Below, piece by piece: positions 58,185-64,000 of a DNA stretch of 64,000 bases; position 1 is the stretch's first letter; each line of letters opens with the position of its first letter. The notes beneath the pieces were generated by a model, which was given only the letters and a program-made list of their open reading frames with translations, searched no databases and was not told where the DNA came from. Both the position numbers and the translations under genes were made by a program. Source of the DNA: Reticulitermes speratus (lineage: Eukaryota; Arthropoda; Insecta; Blattodea; Rhinotermitidae); the NCBI GenBank assembly GCA_021186555.1, contig JAJKFL010000008.1, forward strand, positions 15,059,936 through 15,123,935, given 5' to 3'.

Positions 58185-59135
58185 TTCACTTAAATATAAT
58201 ATAATAACGGACAAATGGTAATTAAATGCTGCATTTGCTACTGTAATTATAGGACAAATAAAACAACAATCTCTGTTTGTTGTGCAGACGGATAAATATA
58301 ATTAATAATTTTACTAGCACAACGTGTGTGCATCGTGTGTTCTCGTATCACAAATATCCGAAGCCTTCTCAACAAACATGTGGCCTGAGAATGGACACCT
58401 TGTACTGCGTAAAGTACCTGGCCTACTAAAAATGTTTCCTACTAACATTCTTATAAAACAGCGTCATTCAATTAACGAATTGTTAATTTATTTCCGTAAT
58501 GTGGCTTATCTCTTGCATGTGACTGACAATTTTTAAATTTAGTTGTTAATTTACAAACCATGGACTTCGCAGTAAATGCGTGTTAATTAAATTACAACAT
58601 TGCTGTTGAGCTAATAAACTCAGATGGTTCAGTCAGCAAACTTACTGGACCGCCAGTGTTTGATTCTAAATATAAATATTTCGCTACAAAATTCAGATGC
58701 CCATCTTAATTCACATGTCCTATTATTTAATCGGTATTGAGCAATCCTTGAGGAGCCTACCCACCACTACCCACCCGTTCTTGGTGCCAATATCTGTAAC
58801 GCGCGGAATCCTGTTTCCAAGTATCCCATGGCCCTCCATAAAGTGGCGCTTACAAACTCCAACAACTTCGTATCATACTTTAGTGTTCAGTTCGTCAAGT
58901 AACCAAGTAAAAAAAAGAGAGATTTGAAAATGTCGTGTGTGGGGTGAAGATTGATAGCAACAGTGTGCAGGAGAGGAATAAAACTTATGAAGGGTAAGCA
59001 GGGGGAAAGGGAAAGACTGGACAAAAACTAGGCAACCTGGGTCTAGGTAAGGTACTGCTAATATCGTTCCTGTCCTTAGCACCAGGCTACAAAGACAGGG
59101 TGGGGGGGGGGGGGGAGTAGAGGTATAGCTGCAAT
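58185..59135. other. Unannotated region with a G-run
   Basis: No supportable gene. A run of about 14 G lies at 59102-59115. Confidence 0.4.
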
Positions 59136-59139
59136 CATT

Positions 59140-59360
59140 GGATGTCAGTCGTCAGTTTCGTGCTCCGACCGCTTTATCTCCGGGGAAATCTACCCACTGG
59201 ATAAAGGCTGGGTGGATCCAAAAGTAAGTCTGTACGTTTCGGATAACAGCAAAACCCTTTGCTTCTGTAGGATATCGAACCTTCGTCTTCCAGCCAGTAG
59301 CCTACGCTATGCACTAAGTTAGCTACTGCTACGCTCCGCAGTTACATTACATCAGTTCCT
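59140..59360 (-). mobile_element. SINE-like family D, copy 3
   Basis: The minus strand has a tRNA-like head, GCTAACTTAGTGCATAGCGT, then ACGAAGGTTCGATATCCTAC. The body carries the complement of CCGACCGCTTTATCTCCGGG and CCACTGGATAAAGGCTGGGT. The body matches 54040-54130. Confidence 0.6.
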
Positions 59361-59474
59361 GGTTCGAAGTTTGACCGAATATGCTAGAAGGGGTTTCTTG
59401 GTTCTCCCCATTCCCTTATGGGGAATACCGCGAAGCCGACTCTACAGTCAACTCTTACAAACTTAACAACACAC

Positions 59475-59790
59475 TTTCTTATGCTGTATGTACCGTGCCC
59501 TTTATCGTGATTATAAGTCAAAACCAACACTTCAGACATAATGTACTATTGTTCTTAATTTTTAATTTAATAATTTTATGCGTCTATACATTTTAAAATT
59601 GTGAGATGCGTAAATACCTCTACTGTAAAACCACCTATCGTGTATTTGGATGCAGTACGTACTTGTAATTCTTCGATAAATACCCCCTGAGGATGGCAAT
59701 TTATTTGCAGAAACATATGTAGGGGTTGTAAATACATTTTATACTTGTTAATTATCTTGTGCACTTGTTGGTTTTGACTAAGTTAACTAT
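59475..59790. mobile_element. Hammerhead-bearing inverted-arm element (element 3, diverged)
   Basis: The left arm (minus strand) has TGTTGGTTTTGACTT (complement of 59516-59530) and a GGGCACGGTACATAC end (59486-59500). The right arm has HHR-3 and GTGCACTTGTTGGTTTTGAC (59759-59778). The order matches elements 1 and 2. Flanking ACTTAACAACACA and AGTTAACTATCAC are only loosely alike, so no target-site duplication is claimed. Confidence 0.5.
59682..59726 (+). ncRNA. Hammerhead ribozyme-like motif HHR-3
   Basis: Core CTGAGGA at 59687-59693; stem II GCAA (59696-59699) with TTGC (59705-59708), flanked by a T-G and an A that do not pair cleanly; GAAA at 59710-59713; stem III AC/GT around ATAT. Predicted cleavage follows A59721. 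Stem I is ACCCC (59682-59686) with GGGGT (59722-59726), fully paired. Stem II is less tidy than in the other copies. Confidence 0.55.
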
Positions 59791-59794
59791 CACT

Positions 59795-60890
59795 GTTCAC
59801 AATAATCCGCACATAAAATCATAAATTAATGACAAGGAACCCACGTAAAAACGCAGAAAAGGGCTATGTTCAATTACCGCAGTAAAAATAAGCAACAATA
59901 TAAACGACAATTATCAGTATTGTATGCTTAATCAATTAATTTCTCGTGCATCTTTACGATCCAAATTTTTGTGTCATTAGATTATCAAAACTTTGCAAGA
60001 TTTGACGCTCTTACAGTGGTGACCATCAAGACCACATTACAGAAGACAGCAACAGCACACAAATTTTTATTGAGCATTTTGAATGTTTGAGGATCGTACA
60101 GGAAAACGTGCCAAGGTAAGATGCTGATACAGAATTCTGCACAACAAAACCATTCAACCTCCCAAATTTTTACGTTTTTCCTTTGGTCACTAGGCGACAC
60201 TAGGCGTCTTTGTATTACATAAAAGATCTATATCCAGGCTCTTTCTGTTTCGTTCCTTCTGAGGCTCTTAATGTATAAAAAGAACACTAAACGGCACTAC
60301 GATATTAAATAATGCAAAAAGTTATCTCATGTCACGTCCTTCTGCAGTTTTAGTACTTTTCGTTTCTTTCACGAGAAATATATGTTCATAATTTAAGCAA
60401 GTAACTTCTATCGTTTCGGGAGAGTATTTTAGGAATAGTCTGGCTGAAGAACTTGCGTTTCGTGAGTGAGTGAATGAGTATGGTCTGGAAAGTATGTAGG
60501 CTCTCTCTACACACACACCACACACAAACCAAGACGTAAATTTATGGGCTTGGTATAATATATTTATGTCCTTAAGCTTTTGGGTAGGAGAAGGAACTAT
60601 ACAAGATTCTGAGTCGAATGGTAGCAAACAAGGCAAAAGAGGAAAAAAATGTTACTCGGCACGTTATAGTCAGGCAGAGAAATGAACAGCGCTTAGCTGT
60701 ATTTGTACAGAATGTGTGCTTTATAATTAGCTTCAATGACAGTCGTTACTGAAAGATGCGCACAATTCAGAACTTGTACTTACGTAGGCAGTTTACCTAT
60801 TCTTCAGTTTGTAATCGTGAAGGGTTGTGATTTTTATTCGAAACGTTTCAAGAATGAAATATACAAGATAGGCAATGTAAGCATAACGTA
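59795..60890. other. Unannotated region
   Basis: No supportable gene. The minus-strand frame at 60322-60636 (104 codons) has no recognisable domain. Confidence 0.4.
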
Positions 60891-60894
60891 ATAT

Positions 60895-61245
60895 TATGGC
60901 GCGTTCGCGTAACCATTGTTGCAGTGGAAACGCAAAAATGCATTATGTGTTTTTTTTCACATTACCTCATAAACGGCATAATTTTCTGAAACAAACTTGA
61001 AGATAAAATGTGCGTTTTGAATTTCTTTGCAAATTTTGTCTAAAACATTTCTCATTCTAAGAGGAATTAAACGACATAAATTATCATAAATGTACATAGG
61101 TCTTCATGTAAAGTACCCGTTATTCTTGTCAGATTTTAATCAGGAATGAATTCTCTCGACACATTTTCGAACAATCCTCAAGTATCAAATTTCATGAAAC
61201 TCTGTCCAGTTGTTGTATGCGGACGGACAGAAATTATGAAGCTGA
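60895..61245. repeat. Possible dispersed repeat family L, copy 2
   Basis: GCAGTGGAAACGC, CAAATTTCATGAAACTCTGT and GCGGACGGACAGAAATTATG loosely match 54915-55340. Tentative. Confidence 0.35.
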
Positions 61246-61404
61246 TTGTCGCTTATCTCAATGTTTGGAAAGCGCTAAAATCTGTTATTATAACAGTACT
61301 TGGGTAGGTAAGAATTTCTAAGTTTACATTGAGGGGTGCAAACTTATATTGTCTTATGGATGGATGGTCACTGACATTCGGAGCAAACTTCAGCCACTAT
61401 TGTC

Positions 61405-61495
61405 ATTGTCACGCTACACTGAAGAAATATGCAGCAGTTTCCTCCGAAACGTTGGTGACCGTCCACAAGGATACACGTTGTCACAACTCCTAAGA
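61405..61495 (+). repeat. Short dispersed repeat family J, copy 2
   Basis: TACACTGAAGAAATATGCAG, TTTCCTCCGAAACGTTGGTG and CCACAAGGATACACGTTGTC. It is related to 19985-20065 and forms the first half of a chance 142-codon open frame. Confidence 0.45.
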
Positions 61496-61499
61496 CCTC

Positions 61500-61710
61500 G
61501 AACATTTTGCCTCTTATTCCTTATGGGTGTAAAACTTGGTATCCCGCTCTATGGAAATCGTGGATTAAAGACCTTTTGGCGTAAGTGGAAATCACAGGGG
61601 AATGGAGAAAATTATATAAGAAGCAACTTCATGATTTGCTCCTCACAAAATATAGTTGGCGCTGACTACATGAAGGATCGTGTTATGGGTGGAAAATGTG
61701 ACGTCATAAT
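61500..61710 (+). pseudogene. LINE ORF2 C-terminal fragment
   Basis: PLIPYGCKTW (61513-61540) matches the LPVVLYGCETW segment. Shifted frames then give NRGLKTFWRKWKSQGNG (the ENRVLRRIFGPK segment), EWRKLYKKQLHDL (61599-61637) and CSSQNIVGADYMKDRVMGG (the SSPNI-IKSRRMRW segment). At least two frameshifts. It covers the same part of the LINE as 41285-42380, but ends before the C-terminus. Confidence 0.78.
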
Positions 61711-61858
61711 AAACTCCACATACCAGAATGCTTCAGGCGTCAAGCAAGTTAACGCGGTTACATGGCCAACACGTTGAGGCAGACGTAATCATGCCGATAT
61801 CACCACATGATAGTCACGATATTGATGGAACAGTGAGGAAGAAAGCAGGAAACACGCG

Positions 61859-62370
61859 AAAAGTATGGTACGTGCTAGTCATTTAAGTACAAAAGTATGG
61901 TACGTGCTAGTCATTTAAGTACAAAAGTATGGTACGTGCTAGTCATTTAAGTACAAAAGTATGGTATGTGCTAGTCATTTAAGTACAAAAGTATGGTACG
62001 TGCTAGTCATTTAAGTACAAAAGTATGGTACGTGCTAGTCATTTAAGTACAAAAGTATGGTACGTGCTAGTCATTTAAGTACAAAAGTATGGTACGTGCT
62101 AGTCATTTAAGTACAAAAGTGTGGTACGTGCTAGTCATTTACGTACAAAAGTATGGTACGTGCTAGTCATTTACGTACAAAAGTATGGTACGTGCTAGTC
62201 ATTTAAGTACAAAAGTATGGTACGTGCTAGTCATTTAAGTACAAAAGTATGGTACGTGCTAGTCATTTAAGTACAAAAGTGTGGTACGTGCTAGTCATTT
62301 ACGTACAAAAGTATGGTACGTGCTAGTCATTTACGTACAAAAGTATGGTACGTGCTAGTCATTTAAGTAC
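61859..62370. repeat. 32-bp minisatellite, 16 units
   Basis: Sixteen exact-length 32-bp units, AAAAGTATGGTACGTGCTAG then TCATTTAAGTAC. Most are identical. Unit 4 has GTATGGTATG. Units 9 and 14 share GTGTGG plus TTACGTAC, and units 10 and 15 share TTACGTAC alone. This shows a five-unit (160-bp) block duplication at the right end. Confidence 0.97.
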
Positions 62371-62432
62371 AAAACCTCAGTGACTGCTGATTTCTGAAAG
62401 CCATATTCAGCTTCTGTTAAATCATGCAAGAA

Positions 62433-62993
62433 TTAATTTATCTTGCTGAGTTCACAGCTGGAAGGTACAGAGTCTGATGATAATCGAACTGTGTTCCTGC
62501 GATGGAAGAATCTGGGATTTTCTACATGCGTGCAGACTGTAGGCATCTGAACTTCGACATACTGTAACAGAAACTCCAGGGAGCCGGAGAAAGAAGGGGA
62601 AAATGAATAGGAGGAGAAAAACCGAAGAGAAAAAGGAAGGAAGACTGGAAGACTAACTTTATTGTGCAACTTAATGAACGCGCTCCGAAGTCCGCGTCTT
62701 GCTTGTCGCATTGCACGAAAATTGGCACAACATGTTGCAGGAGGCCATGAGACGTGGTGCTGTGTTGTAGGGCGGAATAGAAGGAATGAAAGGGAAGAAT
62801 TAGCTTTTGGGATTAGGAAGAATGTGGCAATGAGGTACGAAGAAGGGGTAGACGAGGCTTCCAGAACAAAATGCTTCCGAGAAAAGTTGGACTGCAAAGA
62901 GAAAATGCATGAGACGTATAAGAGGTGGCCACGAAAGAAACAAATCCCACAACATGATTTCCAATTTCGATATTTCCCAGCAATAAAATTCAA
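62433..62993 (-). CDS. Long open frame of unknown origin, probably not a gene
   Basis: At 186 codons this is the longest open frame in the window. It is rich in S, F, L and R with no motif, signal peptide or repeat that I can name. A 116-codon plus-strand frame (62662-63012) overlaps it. The plus strand is purine-rich here, which depresses stop codons on the minus strand, so a chance origin is likely. A real single-exon gene or old transposon fragment cannot be excluded. Confidence 0.15.
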   Translation of the reverse strand: MNFIAGKYRNWKSCCGICFFRGHLLYVSCIFSLQSNFSRKHFVLEASSTPSSYLIATFFLIPKANSSLSFLLFRPTTQHHVSWPPATCCANFRAMRQARRGLRSAFIKLHNKVSLPVFLPFSLRFFSSYSFSPSFSGSLEFLLQYVEVQMPTVCTHVENPRFFHRRNTVRLSSDSVPSSCELSKIN

Positions 62994-63014
62994 CTTTGAA
63001 TTCCAAGACTGACT

Positions 63015-63505
63015 ATTCCATTGATAATCTTTATGGTGTCTGAAAGCGACAATTAATATTCAGCTTCACAACTGCACCATAATAGTGTTGGTTTTTTTAA
63101 AGTTACATCCTCTAACACGGGTACGGACAGTGTGCAAGACAGTGAAGCAGGTAATCAGACACTGTTGCAGGAAGAAGAGATGAGCAACGAATGCCTCCAA
63201 CAGACGTTTCGACAACATTTAAACGGCGTCATATCCGACAAAACAATATTCGTCAGCTGATCATAAACCTGATGTATAATAAATTTAATAAAACTCTTCA
63301 GAAATATCTGCGGCAAACACAAATATTTTATACCGTACTAACACATTATATAGAATTTAAAAACTCCGTAATCGTAATTTTAAAGGAATTACTAAAGGAA
63401 TATTAGTCGTGTAGTCCTGAATTACATATACATCACGTAAAATTATTCGAATCCCTTTTTCGAACTTGACATCACATTATTAATACTAAAAATAAATTAT
63501 TACCT
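63015..63505. other. Unannotated region
   Basis: No supportable gene. CAGACGTTTCGACAACATTT and CGGCGTCATATCCGACA (63200-63240) may be a faint relic of fold-back family H. Confidence 0.35.
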
Positions 63506-63520
63506 GTAAGATCTAACCCT

Positions 63521-63792
63521 GCCGATCCCAGTGGCCGTGCGGTCTAAGGCGTGGGTCTTCGGCCGCTCGCTTACTAGGATCGTGGGTTCGAATCCCACCG
63601 GAGGCATGGATGTCTGTCTCTTGTGAGTGTTGTGTGTTGTCAGGTAGAGGTCTCTGCGACGAGCTGGTCCCTCGTCCAGAGGAGTCCTACCGACTGTGGT
63701 GTGTCTCAACTGTGTGTGATCATGAAACCTCGACGAAACGAGGAGGCCCAGGCCCATATAAGGCTGTCGAGCCATAGGAAAAAAAAAAAAAA
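63521..63792 (+). mobile_element. SINE family A, subfamily 1
   Basis: Full-length copy: GCCGATCCCAGTGGCCGTGC, TCTAAGGCGTGGGTCTTCGG, GTGGGTTCGAATCCCACC, 3' end GGCTGTCGAGCCATAGG plus a 15-A tail. Flanking AGATCTAACCCT (63509-63520) and AGATATAACCCT (63793-63804) differ at one of 12 bases. Long tail and good duplication suggest a recent insertion. The open frames are shadows. Confidence 0.94.
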
Positions 63793-63804
63793 AGATATAA
63801 CCCT

Positions 63805-64000
63805 AAAATACACAACAGCATTTCCCTTAAATATTTACTTATTGTTGTGCGTTCGATAAGGGAATGGAGAGGACTGGTGAAATACTGTAACACATATTGG
63901 CAAAAGAAAATAAATCTAAAGGCGAATCTAAACTTCAGGTCGAGTAAACGTGTGTAGGGTAGTTAGAGCTGATTTGAATCAATCCAGTACTAAGAGATAC
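63805..64000. other. Unannotated end of window
   Basis: No supportable feature. Confidence 0.4.

Noticed and set aside
61859-62370. CRISPR-like array
   Set aside because: Units abut directly with no unique spacers and the context is eukaryotic. It is a minisatellite.
63500-63775. Open frames with MPPVGFEPT or SERPKTHALDR-type peptides here and at 29421, 30616, 46595 and elsewhere
   Set aside because: They are translations of SINE A on one strand or the other. Such peptides recur because the SINE recurs.

Overview
The window looks like repeat-dense, AT-rich intergenic or intronic DNA from a large insect genome. I found no intact host protein-coding gene, no true tRNA or rRNA gene and nothing bacterial. 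Several independent tRNA-derived SINE families, decayed non-LTR retrotransposon (LINE) coding fragments, trinucleotide and CA microsatellites and a short TTAGG tract all fit an insect. Motifs in the LINE and SINE translations resemble, from memory, sequences widespread in cockroaches and termites (Blattodea). That placement is inference, not a database result.

Layout. 0-2.3 kb: two copies of SINE family B with target-site duplications (TSDs), a small inverted element with hammerhead-like cores (772-1016), and a SINE C fragment. 2.3-16.7 kb: mostly unannotated, with microsatellites, a fold-back element, SINE C and SINE A copies and one copy of an unclassified repeat (K). 16.7-17.8 kb: a 32-bp minisatellite with higher-order structure. 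18-30 kb: sparse SINE and fold-back copies. 30.3-33.2 kb: a SINE A interrupted by another poly-A retroposon, two SINE G copies, and a LINE endonuclease relic. 33.7-42.4 kb: the most informative segment, with a hammerhead unit at 33.85 kb and two inverted-arm elements, each inserted with a TSD inside a recognisable LINE coding fragment. 44-56 kb: more SINEs, fold-back elements and a 21-22-bp minisatellite. 57.3-58.2 kb: a reverse transcriptase relic next to a truncated SINE. 59.4-64 kb: another hammerhead unit, a LINE C-terminal relic, a second 32-bp minisatellite and a final SINE A.

Main result. A dispersed family carries a core matching the type-I-like hammerhead ribozyme pattern: CUGANGA, a stem II, GAAA, a minimal stem III, and a closing stem I of 4-5 bp. 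Four well-formed copies (33.86, 40.29, 41.48 and 59.69 kb) share the same downstream landmarks. Copies occur as head-to-head inverted arms, and three elements are bounded by perfect 12-16 bp duplications. Two sit in LINE reading frames that read on across the insertion when it is ignored, so their ends are known to the base. The architecture recalls the hammerhead-bearing terminal repeats of Penelope-like retroelements, but no reverse transcriptase lies inside these copies, so they would be non-autonomous or decayed.

The genes do not work together as a pathway. The window records successive retroposition: LINE fragments are oldest, hammerhead elements inserted into them, and SINE A copies are mostly younger.
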